Shown: positions 45,213 through 55,658, counted from the stretch's first letter. The stretch: 64,000 nt of DNA from Antarctobacter aquimaris (GCF_900184945.1 NZ_FXYF01000008.1:124001-188000); one strand, 5' to 3'. The notes: generated by a model not told the origin, from the sequence alone. Numbers and translations are program-made.

Positions 45213-47612
45213 CTACCCCATGTATTCGTCGTGGATGGCATCCGAGACCGACAGCAGGTCCGCCGCGATTTCGGTCAGACCGGCGCTGCCCAGGTCTTCG
45301 GGTGTGACCACCGACAGCCGCGTGTTCAGCCGCAGGATGCGCCGTTCCAGCGGGTTCAGCTGGGTCGACCGCCAGCGCCGCGGCAGGGCGGCTGTCTGGT
45401 CGCGCAGCATGGCAGCCTGGTAGATCACCGAGCGCGGGTTCTCCGGATCCAGCGCCAGCAGGTCGACCACCGTGTTGCGGTTGGTCTCGACCGAGTAGCG
45501 GCGGCGGTGGGTCATCACGCTGTCGCCGATCTCCAGCGCGGCATCCAGGCTGCCGGGTGGTGCTGTGCGGTCGGCCATCTCGGCCAGCAGCTCCGAGATC
45601 TGCACGCCGCGTTCCAGCGCCCGCCCGACCGTCAGGAACCGCCAGCCGGAAAAGCGGAACATGTTGTCGTTCACCAGGCCCGCAAACCCGGCCAGTTTGC
45701 GCAACAGCTGGCTGAGCGCCCGGGCCGAGGTGTCGCCCGGTTGCAGCGAGGGGGATACCGCGCGGGCAGACTTCTCGAGCTCCTCAAGCGCGTACCAGCC
45801 ATCGTCGGAAAACCGGTCACGCACCTTGGCGGCGCAGGCGCGCGCGCGCACAAGCAGGTCGATGAAGGGATCGGGCATCGGCTCCGCCAGGTTGAACCCG
45901 CGTCCTTCGAGAAAGCCGCGCAGCTTGCCGAAGACCGGAACCGGCGTGACGCCGTGATCCTCCAGCCGCAGGTGGTAGGCGCGCAGCGTGCGGGCGGTGA
46001 AATCCGCGCGCTCGACATAGCGGCCCAGCCAGAACAGGTTGTCCGCCGCGCGCGCCGGCAGCCGCCCCGGCATCCGGCGGATGAAGGGGCCATCCTGCGG
46101 GCCGCTCAGCGTGTCGGTTTCGACCGGCGTGTCGCTGACCACCCAGACGTCCGCGACCGACCCGCCGTCCTGCATCGCCAGCGCGGTCGGGTCCTCGGTC
46201 CGCCCGATGCGGGCATAGCCGCCGGGCATCACGGTCCAGCCGTCGGCGGTGCGCACCGCAAAGACCCGCACCACCATGGGACGTGGCACCAGCCGCCCCT
46301 CGAACATCGCCGGGGTGGTCGACAGCGTCACCGCCTCCTGCCCCACCAGCTGCCCACCATTGCGCTGCAACCAGTCCAGCACGGGCGCCTTGGCATTGTC
46401 GCGGAACCGGCCCCCCAGCGCGGTGGAACTGTCGATGTCGAACGGCAGATCGGTGGACAGCGCCGGGCCGATCATCATGCGCTCCAGGTTGTCGCCGACA
46501 TAGGCGCGTTCGCTTTCCTGCCCGCACCACCAGGTGGCGATGTTGGGCAGCTTCAGCGGCTCGCCCAGCAGCGCGTCGGCGATGCGCGGCATGAAGGCCA
46601 TCAGCGCGCGCGCCTCCAGCACCCCCGAGCCGAGGCAGTTCAGCATCGTCACCGCGCCAGAGCGCAGCGTGCTGACCATGCCCGGCGTGCCGATGGCGGA
46701 TCTTTCATCCAGTTCCAGCGGGTCGGCAAAGCGCGAATCCAGCCTGCGCCACAGCACGCTGACCGGCTCCAGCCCGCTGATGGTGCGCACCATCAGCTTG
46801 CCGTCGACGGCCACCAGATCCTCGGCCTCGAGCAGGAGAAACCCGAGATAACGCGCAATATAGGCGTGTTCGAAATAGGTGTCGGTGTTCTGCCCCGGGG
46901 TCAGGATCGCCACCTGCCCTTTTTCCGGCCCGCGCAACTGTGTCAACCGGTCCCGGAAGGTGCGAAAGAAGCCGGCCAGGCGGTGCACGTTGGCATCGGG
47001 ATAAAGCTCGCTGAACACCCGCAGCGTGGCCATCCGGTTTTCCAGCGCAAAGCCGGATCCCGAGGGCGCCTGCGCCCGATCCCCCAGCACCAGCCAGCTG
47101 CCATCCGGCGACCGCCCGATCTCGAAGGCCAGAACATGCAGGAAGTTGCCCGACCGGGGCTTGATGCCGACAATGGGGCGCAGCCACTCGGCATTGCGCG
47201 CAATCAATTGCGGCGGCAACAGACCGCGTTTCACGAGGTCGGCCGGACCATAAAGATCGGCCATGACCTTTTCCAGCAGTTCCGCCCTCTGGGTGATGCC
47301 CTCGGCCAGGTCCTTCCACTCGGATTCGGCGATCAACACCGGAATATGGCTGAGCGGCCAGTCCCGCATGGTGGATTCGTCACCGGTGTAGTGGCGGTAA
47401 TAAACCCCCGCGTCCTGCAGGTAGAGGTCGCCGCGTGCAAAATCCTGCGCGGTCTGTTCCGGGCTGCGGGCCGACAGATGGTCGATCAGCGGTTTCCAGA
47501 CCGGCCGCAGCGTGCCGTCAGGGCGCAGCAGTTCGTCCGCCACGCCCTCGGGCGGTGCGTAGTCCTGCAGCGGTGACGGCCGCGCGGCGGCGTCCGGGTC
47601 CGTTTCGGCCAT
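45213..47612 (-). CDS. Circularly permuted ATP-grasp protein fused to alpha-E domain
   Basis: About 799 residues, fusion of COG2308 (ATP-grasp type 2, permuted) and COG2307 (alpha-E helical domain). ATP-grasp landmarks: YRHYTGDEST, GIKPRSGNFLHVLAFEIGRSPDG, QVAILTPGQNTDTYFEHAYIA; the alpha-E part begins near ARAADNLFWLGRYVERADFTAR. Thought to ligate amino acids or peptides. Start ATG 47610-47612 lies 2 bases after the stop of the preceding gene. In many genomes these are two separate genes. Confidence 0.9.
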   Translation of the reverse strand: MAETDPDAAARPSPLQDYAPPEGVADELLRPDGTLRPVWKPLIDHLSARSPEQTAQDFARGDLYLQDAGVYYRHYTGDESTMRDWPLSHIPVLIAESEWKDLAEGITQRAELLEKVMADLYGPADLVKRGLLPPQLIARNAEWLRPIVGIKPRSGNFLHVLAFEIGRSPDGSWLVLGDRAQAPSGSGFALENRMATLRVFSELYPDANVHRLAGFFRTFRDRLTQLRGPEKGQVAILTPGQNTDTYFEHAYIARYLGFLLLEAEDLVAVDGKLMVRTISGLEPVSVLWRRLDSRFADPLELDERSAIGTPGMVSTLRSGAVTMLNCLGSGVLEARALMAFMPRIADALLGEPLKLPNIATWWCGQESERAYVGDNLERMMIGPALSTDLPFDIDSSTALGGRFRDNAKAPVLDWLQRNGGQLVGQEAVTLSTTPAMFEGRLVPRPMVVRVFAVRTADGWTVMPGGYARIGRTEDPTALAMQDGGSVADVWVVSDTPVETDTLSGPQDGPFIRRMPGRLPARAADNLFWLGRYVERADFTARTLRAYHLRLEDHGVTPVPVFGKLRGFLEGRGFNLAEPMPDPFIDLLVRARACAAKVRDRFSDDGWYALEELEKSARAVSPSLQPGDTSARALSQLLRKLAGFAGLVNDNMFRFSGWRFLTVGRALERGVQISELLAEMADRTAPPGSLDAALEIGDSVMTHRRRYSVETNRNTVVDLLALDPENPRSVIYQAAMLRDQTAALPRRWRSTQLNPLERRILRLNTRLSVVTPEDLGSAGLTEIAADLLSVSDAIHDEYMG

Positions 47613-47614
47613 GC

Positions 47615-50600
47615 TCAGATCCAGGGCGCCCTGCGCAGGTCCAGCGTCATCGGAAACTCCGGGTGCGGGTGTTCGGGGGTGGGCCAGTAGGTGCCCGGAG
47701 TATGTCCCCAATTCTCGAACCGCGCCAGCCGCCGGGCATCCGCCTCATTGGTGTTGACGGGGAAGGTGTCGTAGCTGCGCCCGCCCGGGTGCGCCACGTG
47801 GTAGGTGCAGCCCCCCAGCGCCCGGCCCGACCAGGTGTCGAAGATGTCGAACACCAGCGGCGCATTGACCGGCAGGACCGGGTGCAGCGCCTCGGCGGGC
47901 TGCCAGGCCTTGAAACGCACGCCGCCCACCCGACGGCCGCTGGTGCCGGTGTCGGTCAGCGGCACCGCGCGCTGGTTGCAGCAGACGATGTAGCGCGACG
48001 GGTCCGTGGCGGTCAGCTGCACCTGCATCCGTTCGACCGAACTGTCGGTGTAGCGCACCGTGCCGCCGATGGCGCCGCGTTCGCCCATGACGTGCCAGGG
48101 CTCCAGCGCCTGCCGGACCTCCAGGCGCACGTCCCCGCAGGTGACCTCTCCGGCAAAGGGAAAGCGGAATTCGCGCTGCGCCTCGTACCAGTCGGGGTTG
48201 AGGTCGAACCCATGTTCGCGCAGGTCGCGCAGCACGTCGAGGAAGTCCGCCCAGACGAATTCGGGCAGCATGAAACGGTCGTGCAGCGTGGTGCCCCAGC
48301 GCACCGGCTTGCCCTTGACCGGGGCTTTCCACAGCCGCACCAGCAGCGCCCGCAGCAGCACCTGCTGCGCGAGACTCATGCGCGGGTCCGGCGGCATCTC
48401 GAAGCCGCGGAACTCCACCAGGCCCAGCCGGCCGGTGGGGCCGTCCGGGGAATAGAGTTTGTCGATGCAGATCTCGGCGCGGTGGGTGTTGCCGGTCACG
48501 TCAATCATGATGTTGCGCAGCAGGCGGTCCACCAGCCAGGGCGGCGGGGCAAGCCCCTCATCCGGGTCGGGGATCTGGCTCAGCGCGATTTCCAGCTCGT
48601 AGAGCGTGTCGTGCCGCGCCTCGTCGATGCGCGGCGCCTGGCTGGTCGGGCCGATGAACAGGCCCGAGAACAGGTAGCTGAGCGAGGGGTGGCGCTGCAT
48701 GTAGAGGATGAGCGAGCGCAGCAGGTCCGGCCGCCGCAGGAAGGGCGAATCCAGCGTGGTCGCGCCGCCGACGACGACGTGGTTGCCGCCGCCGGTGCCG
48801 GTGTGCTTGCCGTCGATCATGAACTTGTCGGCGCCCAGGCGGCATTGGCGGGCCTCGTCGTAGACGCCGGTGGTGATCGCGACGCAGTCCTCCCAGCTGT
48901 GCGCGGGATGCACGTTGACCTCGATCACGCCCGGGTCGGGGGCGACCTTGATCTCGTTCAGGCGCGGGTCACGCGGGGGGGTGTAACCTTCGATATGCAG
49001 CGGCAGTCCCAGCGCCGCCGCGGTCTGCTCGGCGGTGGCGATCAGCTCCAAGTAATCCTCCAGCGCCTCGACCGGCGGCATGAAGAGGCACAGCTTGCCA
49101 TCGCGCGGCTCGATCGCGATGGCGGTGCGCACCTCGCCGCCCTCTGGGGTGACGGTCTGTTCGCGCTGCGTCGCGGCCGCCTCGCCCAGGCGCAGGGCCG
49201 ACACAGGTTGGTCCCGTCCGGGAGTGACGCCAGGCAGCGTGTCGCGCTCTTCGCGGGCGATGCGGCGCAATTCCTCGTAGAGGGCGCGGCGCGCCTCGTC
49301 GATCTCGTTGAAATCGGGCAGATCCTCGACCGGGACGGTGGGATCGGCGGGATAGGTGTACGGGTAGTCCGCCGGCCGCACGTAGGGCAGCGTGCCCAGC
49401 GGCAGGCGAAAGCCCACCGGGCTGTCGCCGGGGATCAGGAAGATGTGGCCGCGCCGGGTCTGCCATTTCTCCGACCGCCAGCCGCGGCCAAAGGCCTTCG
49501 ACTGCCAGCGCTGGATCGGCAGGACAAAGCCCGCCGCCTTGTCCAGCCCGCGTTCGAAAACCCGCGCGATCCGCGCCCGCGCCTCCGGGTCCTTGAGACG
49601 CGAATCCTGCGGCGTGACGTTTTCCGGCAGCTCCGCCTCCTTCAGCACCCAAACCGCCGGGTCCTCGAAGGCGGGCAGCACGAATTCGGTGCCGATGTCC
49701 AGCGCCTTGGCAAAGCCGGTAAGAAAGCGTTCGGCATCCGCCTCGGTCGCATCCTTCGCGGTCTCACGCGCGACCAGGTCGGGGTTCTGCCAGATCGGCT
49801 TGCCGTCACGGCGCCAATACAGCGAGAAGGTCCAGCGCGGCAGAGTCTCGCCGGGGTACCACTTGCCCTGGCCGTAGTGCAGGAAACCGCCGGGCGCGAA
49901 CCGGTCGCGCAGGCGGCGGATCAGCGTATCGGCCAGCGCGCGTTTCTGCGGGCCGACGGCGGCGGTGTTCCACTCATCGCTTTCGAAGTCGTCGATCGAG
50001 ACAAAGGTCGGCTCGCCGCCCATGGTCAGGCGCATGTCCTGCGCCGCGATCTCGGCATCGACCTTGCGGCCGAGCGCGTCCAGCGCCTGCCAGGCCTCCT
50101 CGGAGAACGGCTTGGTGATGCGCGGATGCTCGGCGATCCGGTGCACCGTCATCTCGAACTCGAACTCGGTCCTGGTGTCCTTGTGCCCGTTGAAGCCGCC
50201 GACGATGGGGGCGGCATTGGAGAAATGCGGCGTGGCGGCCAGCGGGATGTGGCTTTCGCCGGTCAGCAGGCCGCTGGTCGGATCGAGGCCGATCCATCCC
50301 GCGCCGGGCAGGTAGACCTCGCACCAGGCGTGCAGGTCGGTGAAGTCGTGGTCGGTGCCGGAGGGGCCGTCGAGCGCCTCGAGGTCCGGCTTCAGCTGGA
50401 TCAGGTAGCCCGAGACAAAACGCGCCGCAAAGCCGAGGTGGCGCAGGATGTTGACCAGCAGCCAGCTGCTGTCGCGGCACGAGCCAGAGCGTTTTTCCAG
50501 CGTCTCTTCCGGGCCCTGCACCCCGGGTTCCAGGCGGATCAGGTATTCGGTTTCCTGCTCCAGCCGGCGGTTGAGTTCGACCAGCATGTCCACCGTGACC

Positions 50601-51016
50601 TCGGCCTTTTTCGGCGCGCTGTCGACCCAGGTCTTGAGCAGCGGGGTCAGCGGCCCGGTCTTGCGGTAGACCTTGAGGTCCTCGGCGATCTCTGCGGGGT
50701 AGTCGAAGGGGTAGGCACGCGCGGACTCGTCCACGAAGAAGTCGAAGGGGTTGTAAACCGTCATGTCGGCGACAAGGTCGACATCGATCCGGAATTCGGT
50801 CACCGGTTCGGGAAAGACGAAACGCGCCAGCCAGTTGCCGTAGATGTCCTGCTGGTGGTTCACGAAATGCCCGCCCGGGCTGACCTTCAGCGAATGGCTA
50901 ATGACCCTGGTTCGGCTGTGCGGTGCCGGGCGCAGGCGCACGATCTGCGGTGAAAGCATGACCGGGCGGTCGTACTTGTAGTGCGTGAGATGCCGAATGC
51001 TTGCGGTGATCGCCAT
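47615..51016 (-). CDS. Transglutaminase/DUF2126 protein
   Basis: 1133 residues. N-terminal transglutaminase-like domain ([42 protein letters not shown] with catalytic Cys, [23 protein letters not shown]), then a long DUF2126 region that resembles a permuted amidoligase/glutamate-cysteine-ligase-like fold (ALRLGEAA... [27 protein letters not shown]). First gene of the operon with the ATP-grasp/alpha-E and second transglutaminase genes. Overall role unknown. Confidence 0.92.
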   Translation of the reverse strand: MAITASIRHLTHYKYDRPVMLSPQIVRLRPAPHSRTRVISHSLKVSPGGHFVNHQQDIYGNWLARFVFPEPVTEFRIDVDLVADMTVYNPFDFFVDESARAYPFDYPAEIAEDLKVYRKTGPLTPLLKTWVDSAPKKAEVTVDMLVELNRRLEQETEYLIRLEPGVQGPEETLEKRSGSCRDSSWLLVNILRHLGFAARFVSGYLIQLKPDLEALDGPSGTDHDFTDLHAWCEVYLPGAGWIGLDPTSGLLTGESHIPLAATPHFSNAAPIVGGFNGHKDTRTEFEFEMTVHRIAEHPRITKPFSEEAWQALDALGRKVDAEIAAQDMRLTMGGEPTFVSIDDFESDEWNTAAVGPQKRALADTLIRRLRDRFAPGGFLHYGQGKWYPGETLPRWTFSLYWRRDGKPIWQNPDLVARETAKDATEADAERFLTGFAKALDIGTEFVLPAFEDPAVWVLKEAELPENVTPQDSRLKDPEARARIARVFERGLDKAAGFVLPIQRWQSKAFGRGWRSEKWQTRRGHIFLIPGDSPVGFRLPLGTLPYVRPADYPYTYPADPTVPVEDLPDFNEIDEARRALYEELRRIAREERDTLPGVTPGRDQPVSALRLGEAAATQREQTVTPEGGEVRTAIAIEPRDGKLCLFMPPVEALEDYLELIATAEQTAAALGLPLHIEGYTPPRDPRLNEIKVAPDPGVIEVNVHPAHSWEDCVAITTGVYDEARQCRLGADKFMIDGKHTGTGGGNHVVVGGATTLDSPFLRRPDLLRSLILYMQRHPSLSYLFSGLFIGPTSQAPRIDEARHDTLYELEIALSQIPDPDEGLAPPPWLVDRLLRNIMIDVTGNTHRAEICIDKLYSPDGPTGRLGLVEFRGFEMPPDPRMSLAQQVLLRALLVRLWKAPVKGKPVRWGTTLHDRFMLPEFVWADFLDVLRDLREHGFDLNPDWYEAQREFRFPFAGEVTCGDVRLEVRQALEPWHVMGERGAIGGTVRYTDSSVERMQVQLTATDPSRYIVCCNQRAVPLTDTGTSGRRVGGVRFKAWQPAEALHPVLPVNAPLVFDIFDTWSGRALGGCTYHVAHPGGRSYDTFPVNTNEADARRLARFENWGHTPGTYWPTPEHPHPEFPMTLDLRRAPWI

Positions 51017-51244
51017 GACTGTCCCGGATGTCGCCTGTTCCCCCTCACAGAACCCCCGCCGCCGGGCGATGTAAACCCGGCGGCGCTGGCAGAGGGCAAT
51101 CGGAATCACAATGCCGCTTCGCGGTGACAGCTTTTCGGCAGATCAGCCTGTTTCGGCATCGCTCGGAGCGCGATCCCCTGTCCAGGGGCGCAGGCAGCGG
51201 TGTGCGTTGCGCCCCTGGGCATGGATTGCGTCGCTGGACACGGA
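51017..51244. other. Intergenic region with two inverted repeats
   Basis: 228 bases between the DUF2126 operon and the chemoreceptor gene. CGCCGCCGGG (51057-51066) and CCCGGCGGCG (51076-51085) form a perfect 10-bp hairpin; CCAGGGGCGCA (51082-region start 51182) and TGCGCCCCTGG (51208-51218) form an 11-bp stem, probably the 3' hairpin of the chemoreceptor gene. No U-runs. Confidence 0.55.
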
Positions 51245-52999
51245 TCAGGCGGCGCGCGCCTTTTTCTGCGGTTTGCCGTCGCCGGCTTTCGCGCTTTCCG
51301 CCGCCGGCGTGGTGACAAAGCGCCCGACCGTCTGCGAGAGGGTTCCGGCATGGTTGCGCATCAGGTGGGCGGAGGCGGTCGCCTCTTCGACCATCGCCGC
51401 GTTCTGCTGTGTCACGCGGTCGAGGTTGGAGATGCCGACGTTGATCTCCTGCAGGCCCTGTGCCTGTTCACCGGCGCTGTTGGCAATGCCGGACACGGCG
51501 TCCGAGACATCCGCGACCTTGGCCAGCACTTCCTGCAGGGCGCCCCCGGCTTCCTCGACCAGCTTCACGCCGGACTGCACCTGTTCGCCCGCGCCGATGA
51601 TCAGGTCCTTGATCTGCTGGGCGGCGGCGGCGCTGCGCTGTGCCAGACCGCGCACCTCGGTGGCGACCACGGCAAATCCCTTGCCCGACTCCCCGGCGCG
51701 CGCGGCCTCGACCCCGGCGTTCAGCGCCAGAAGGTTGGTCTGGAAGGCGATGTCGTCGATGACGCTGGTGATCTCGCTGATCTGTTCCGAGGATTTCTCG
51801 ATCGCGCCCATGGCTTCGATCGCGGATTTCATCACCTCGCCGTTGCGCCGGGCGATGTCGCGCGTGTCCCGCACCTGCGCATCGGCACGCTGAGCGTTCT
51901 CGGCGGCAGCGCTGACGCTGCCCAGCAGTTCCTCCAGCGCGGCGGCGGATTGCTCCAGCGTGGCGGCCTGGGTCTCGGTCCGGCGCGACAGGTCATCCGA
52001 CGCGGCGGCGATCTGGTTGGCGTTGTCGAGCAGGCTTCCGGCGCTGTCGGCGACCTCGTCGATCACCCGTCGCAGGTGGCTGACGGCCCGGTTGTAGTTG
52101 TCGCGCAACGCCTTGTATTCCGGTGGGAACTCGGCCTGGATCTCGCGGTTGAGCACGCCGTCGGCGAGCGTGTCGAGCGCCGCGCCAAGATGCCGGACCA
52201 TTTCCGCCTGTTGCTGCATGGCCTCGGCGCGGGCTGCTTCGGCGGCGCGGGCCTGGCGCAGCGCGTCGGTCAGCAGGTCCATGTGCCGCCCGATGGTGCC
52301 GAATTCGTCCAGGCGCCCCTGCATCCCGTGATCGCTGTCATAGTCCCCCTGCGAGATGACGCGGATCGCCGATGTCACCTGCGCAAGCGGCCGGCCAAGA
52401 CTGCGTTGCAGCAGCCAGAGGGTCAGCCCGACCATCACCGCGAAGACCAGCGCCGCCGTCAGCACCATGCGCCGCTTGTCCGCCGCGACCCCGGCAAGGG
52501 CCGTTTCGGCGCTGAAGCCCATGGCAACCGCGCCGATCACCGGCCCGTCGACACTGGCGAGCACGGGTTCGGCCACCAGCAACCCCTGGCGGGCCACCTG
52601 CCTTGCCTGTGCCTGCACCGCGTCGCGGGCCAGGGTTCCGATTTCCTCGATCAGTTCGGGATCATCGCCGAGGCTGGCCAACAGCACACCATCGCCGTCG
52701 AGGACCACCATGGCGCGCCCGTTATCACCGGCGGCGGCCATGGCCCCCGCCAGTTCCTCTTCGACCTTGGGCAAGGCCTTGAAGCGGATCGGCTTGACCA
52801 TGGCATCGGCCGACAGCACCGCGGACTTGGTCGCAAGCTCCACGACCCCCGACACCGCGAGGCTGTCGATCACCCGGCTTGCCTGCACCGACAGAAGGCC
52901 GGCCACCACCACCGTGGTGACCGCCATGATCGCGGCGCATCGGACAAACACCGAATGCAGACCTGACCGCCGTCCTGGATTGCCGTCTTTTCTTGCCAT
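51245..52999 (-). CDS. Methyl-accepting chemotaxis protein
   Basis: Transmembrane chemoreceptor of 584 residues: TM1 about 19-38, periplasmic sensor about 40-175 (single-Cache-like), TM2 about 178-198, HAMP about 198-252, then the coiled-coil signalling domain with tip EITSVIDDIAFQTNLLALNA and methylation helices; basic C-terminal tail without a CheR-tethering pentapeptide. Preceded 45 bases upstream by a gene for a free periplasmic sensor-like protein on the same strand, a likely partner. Ligand unknown. Confidence 0.93.
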   Translation of the reverse strand: MARKDGNPGRRSGLHSVFVRCAAIMAVTTVVVAGLLSVQASRVIDSLAVSGVVELATKSAVLSADAMVKPIRFKALPKVEEELAGAMAAAGDNGRAMVVLDGDGVLLASLGDDPELIEEIGTLARDAVQAQARQVARQGLLVAEPVLASVDGPVIGAVAMGFSAETALAGVAADKRRMVLTAALVFAVMVGLTLWLLQRSLGRPLAQVTSAIRVISQGDYDSDHGMQGRLDEFGTIGRHMDLLTDALRQARAAEAARAEAMQQQAEMVRHLGAALDTLADGVLNREIQAEFPPEYKALRDNYNRAVSHLRRVIDEVADSAGSLLDNANQIAAASDDLSRRTETQAATLEQSAAALEELLGSVSAAAENAQRADAQVRDTRDIARRNGEVMKSAIEAMGAIEKSSEQISEITSVIDDIAFQTNLLALNAGVEAARAGESGKGFAVVATEVRGLAQRSAAAAQQIKDLIIGAGEQVQSGVKLVEEAGGALQEVLAKVADVSDAVSGIANSAGEQAQGLQEINVGISNLDRVTQQNAAMVEEATASAHLMRNHAGTLSQTVGRFVTTPAAESAKAGDGKPQKKARAA

Positions 53000-53044
53000 C
53001 TGCCCGCTCCTTGACCGTTGCTGTGCTGTTTCGAGGCCGCGCCC

Positions 53045-53617
53045 TTACATCAGGGTTTCGGCATCGATGCCGACGGTCATCGCGCCGATCGGCGCGCCGC
53101 TGGCCGGATCGGTGATGGTGACGGAAATCTGCGCCTGGTAGGTCTGGCTCGACTCGTCGAACTCGATCTCGCCGAAGTGCACGGCGCCCGCTCCCTTGGG
53201 ATAGGTTTCCTGGAACTTGGCCTCGTCGCCCTGCCAGTAATCCGAGGTCGCGCCCGAGGCGGCAACGTTGAGGCCATGCGCGTCCATGATGAAGACCTCG
53301 GTGATCATGCCGTCGCTGGCCTCGATCCGGCTGCGCAGGAAATCGGCGGCGGCGTTGATCAGAACGGCGTCGATCATGGCCGAAGACCCGGTTCCGACCT
53401 CGGCGCGCCAGGTCAGGTCCAGCGCGTCGATCTGCGCGGCGTCATAGCCCGCGGTCCGCACGTTCTGGGCCCTGATCGCATCGACGATCACGGCGTCCTG
53501 CGCCCAGGTCAGGATTTCGCTGTTCACGTAGGCTTGCATCGCGGCATGCGGTTCGACCGCCATGGCATGGGGGGCTGCGGCGATCAGGGCCGCCGAGAGC
53601 AGGAAGGCGCGGTTCAT
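53045..53617 (-). CDS. Periplasmic PDC/Cache-like sensor protein
   Basis: 190 residues. Signal peptide MNRAFLLSAALIAAAPHAMA, then a single sensor fold: helix AYVNSEILTWAQDAVIVDAIRAQN, core ITEVFIMDAHGLNVAASGATSDYWQGDEAKFQETYP and the strand pair QISVTITDPASGAPIGAMTVGID, the pattern of double-PDC/Cache domains from chemoreceptors and kinases. No transmembrane helix or output domain, so it is a stand-alone binding protein. Upstream of and co-directional with the chemoreceptor. Confidence 0.82.
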   Translation of the reverse strand: MNRAFLLSAALIAAAPHAMAVEPHAAMQAYVNSEILTWAQDAVIVDAIRAQNVRTAGYDAAQIDALDLTWRAEVGTGSSAMIDAVLINAAADFLRSRIEASDGMITEVFIMDAHGLNVAASGATSDYWQGDEAKFQETYPKGAGAVHFGEIEFDESSQTYQAQISVTITDPASGAPIGAMTVGIDAETLM

Positions 53618-53919
53618 CAGATGTCTCCGGTGTTGGAAAAGGATCGCCAGACCCTACGCACGGCGGATTTACACGCGCTTAACAGCCTGTAAAATTGACC
53701 CTATTCTTGCCCTGGCGGCAAATGCGACATGGCGTCGTTTTCGGCGCAGACTCGGGGCCCGGGCTGCAACACTGTGCCGCGCATGATCCCGGACCATGTA
53801 GCCATCTGCTTGATTCTACACGTCATCGGGGCACGCAGGGGGCGTGCCGCGCGCGGGCGGCCGTAGGCTGCGCAAACGCCGTCCCCTCCCTGATCGACAT
53901 CCGTACTGGAGCCCACCTC
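53618..53919. other. Divergent region between the sensor gene and the MttB-family gene
   Basis: 302 bases. Contains no gene I can support and no clear riboswitch; a GGAG ribosome site for the methyltransferase lies at 53908-53911. Promoters not convincingly identified. Confidence 0.5.
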
Positions 53920-55458
53920 ATGACCGCCCCCCTATCCCGCCGCAGTGGCGGCCGCGCTGCCCGTGTCGCCTCGCGCGCGGCCGCCCTCTCCGATGATGTC
54001 CGCCCGGTCCGTGCCGGCCTGAGCGGCGGCACCTACCGGCCGCTGTCGGACGCCGACGTGCTGCGCATCCACGAAACCGCCCTGCGCGCGCTGGAGGAGA
54101 TCGGCCTCGCCGGAGCGCCCGCTTCGGGCGTCGAGATCCTGACCGGCGCCGGAGCGCTGCTGGGCGACGACGGGCGCATCCGCTTTCCCCGCGCGTTGGT
54201 CGAGGACATGCTGGCCAAGGCCGCGCGCGACATCACCCTGTTCGGCCGCGATCCGCGCCACGACCTGCACCTGTCCGGCCAGCGCGTGCATTTCGGCACC
54301 GCCGGCGCGGCGGTCAACATGGTGGACGTGGACGGGCGCAATTACCGCGACAGCCTGCTACAGGACCTGCACGACGCCGCGCGGATCGCGCATGTGCTGG
54401 ACAACATCCACTTTCTGCAACGCCCCATGGTGGCGCGCGATGTCACCAACAACCTGGAGATGGACCTCAACACCATCTACGCCTGCTGCGCCGGCACGTC
54501 GAAACACGTGGGCACCTCGTTCTCGGACCCCTCGCATGTGGCCGAAGGCTTTGAACTCCTGCACATGATCGCGGGTGGCGAAGACGGCTGGCGTGCACGG
54601 CCCTTCGTGTCGAATTCGAACTGCTTTGTTGTGCCGCCGATGCGCTTTGCCACCGAAAGCTGCGAGACGATGGAGTCCTGCATCCGCGCCGGGATGCCGG
54701 TCCTGCTGCTGAGCGCCGGCATGGCCGGGGCGACCGCGCCGTCGACCGTGGCGGGCGCCATCGTGCAGGCGGTGGCCGAGTGCCTGGCCGGGATCGTCTA
54801 CGTCAACGCCATGGTGCCGGGGCATCCGGCGATCTTCGGCACCTGGCCCTTCGGCCTCGACCTGCGCAGCGGGGCGATGACCGTGGGCTCGGGCGAACAG
54901 GCGCTGCTCACGGCGGGCTGCGCGCAGATGCACGCCTTTTACGGCCTGCCCGGCGGCGCGGCGGCGGGCGCCTGCGATTCCAAGCTGCCGGACATGCAGG
55001 CCGGGTGGGAGCAGATGTGTTCCAACGTCATGGCCGGGCTGTCGGGGCTGAACATGGTCTACGAGGCGGCGGGAATGCATGCCTCGTTGCTCGGCTTCTG
55101 CCACGAAAGCCTGATCCTTGGTGACGACCTGATCGGCCAGGCACTGCGCTGCGTGCGCGGCATCGAGGTGGACGACGAGACGATGGCCCTGGAACAGATG
55201 CGCGAGGTCTGCCTCGGCGGACCCGGGCATTACCTGGGCACCGACGTCACCCTGGGCCGGATGCAGCGCGACCACGTCTACCCCGCGCTGGGCGACCGTA
55301 GTTCGCCCAAGGAATGGGAAGAAAAAGGCAAGCCGGACCTGTTGAAAAAGGCCACCGCGCGCAAGGAGGCGATCCTTGCGACCCGCAGCGCGGCCCGCTT
55401 CGACCCGGTGACCGACGCGGCAATCCGCAAGCGGTTCCGCATCCACCTGCCCGCCTAG
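53920..55458 (+). CDS. MttB-family (trimethylamine methyltransferase-like) protein, non-pyrrolysine
   Basis: 512 residues (ATG 53920). Belongs to the MttB superfamily of corrinoid-dependent methyltransferases for quaternary or tertiary amines: GTYRPLSDADVLRIHETALRALEEIGL, GRDPRHDLHLSGQRVHFGT, IGQALRCVRGIEVDDETMALE and GGPGHYLGTDVTLGRMQ. The frame has no internal UAG, so it is a non-Pyl member, like the glycine betaine methyltransferase MtgB. No corrinoid protein or MtbA-like gene lies nearby, and the substrate (glycine betaine, proline betaine, carnitine or another) cannot be told. Confidence 0.88.
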   Translation: MTAPLSRRSGGRAARVASRAAALSDDVRPVRAGLSGGTYRPLSDADVLRIHETALRALEEIGLAGAPASGVEILTGAGALLGDDGRIRFPRALVEDMLAKAARDITLFGRDPRHDLHLSGQRVHFGTAGAAVNMVDVDGRNYRDSLLQDLHDAARIAHVLDNIHFLQRPMVARDVTNNLEMDLNTIYACCAGTSKHVGTSFSDPSHVAEGFELLHMIAGGEDGWRARPFVSNSNCFVVPPMRFATESCETMESCIRAGMPVLLLSAGMAGATAPSTVAGAIVQAVAECLAGIVYVNAMVPGHPAIFGTWPFGLDLRSGAMTVGSGEQALLTAGCAQMHAFYGLPGGAAAGACDSKLPDMQAGWEQMCSNVMAGLSGLNMVYEAAGMHASLLGFCHESLILGDDLIGQALRCVRGIEVDDETMALEQMREVCLGGPGHYLGTDVTLGRMQRDHVYPALGDRSSPKEWEEKGKPDLLKKATARKEAILATRSAARFDPVTDAAIRKRFRIHLPA

Positions 55459-55472
55459 ACCGGTACGGCGCC

Positions 55473-55495
55473 GCCCCGCCGGTGACCGGCGGGGC
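55473..55495 (+). terminator. Palindromic hairpin after the MttB-family gene
   Basis: GCCCCGCCGGT and ACCGGCGGGGC, 11-bp perfect arms around a single G, 14 bases after the stop codon; no U-run. A second, better terminator follows at 55557-55578. Confidence 0.55.
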
Positions 55496-55556
55496 CTCCG
55501 TCATATCCACGCTTGGCCCCTTCGGGTGCCTGGCGGGACGCCACCACGGGCGCCCA

Positions 55557-55578
55557 AGCCGCTTCCAAGCGGCTTTTT
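55557..55578 (+). terminator. Rho-independent terminator upstream of the SMR gene
   Basis: AGCCGCTT (55557-55564), CC, AAGCGGCT (55567-55574), run of five T from 55574. The 2-nt apex means the top pairs open. Confidence 0.72.
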
Positions 55579-55658
55579 CCCGCCCGCGCCGCCCTCACGG
55601 GCTTGCCGCGCCGCCGCAACCCGCCTACCCCACGTGTCGACCCCGACCGGAGTGCGCC

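Noticed and set aside
47435-50953. 1172-codon plus-strand open frame
   Set aside because: Antisense shadow of the DUF2126 gene; composition Arg/Gln/Ala-rich without domains.
53920-55458. Pyrrolysine-encoding MttB
   Set aside because: The frame has no internal UAG codon and no pyl genes are nearby.
55459-55658. Guanidine riboswitch ahead of the SMR gene
   Set aside because: Hairpins are present but there is no pair of ACGR loops; they fit terminators better.
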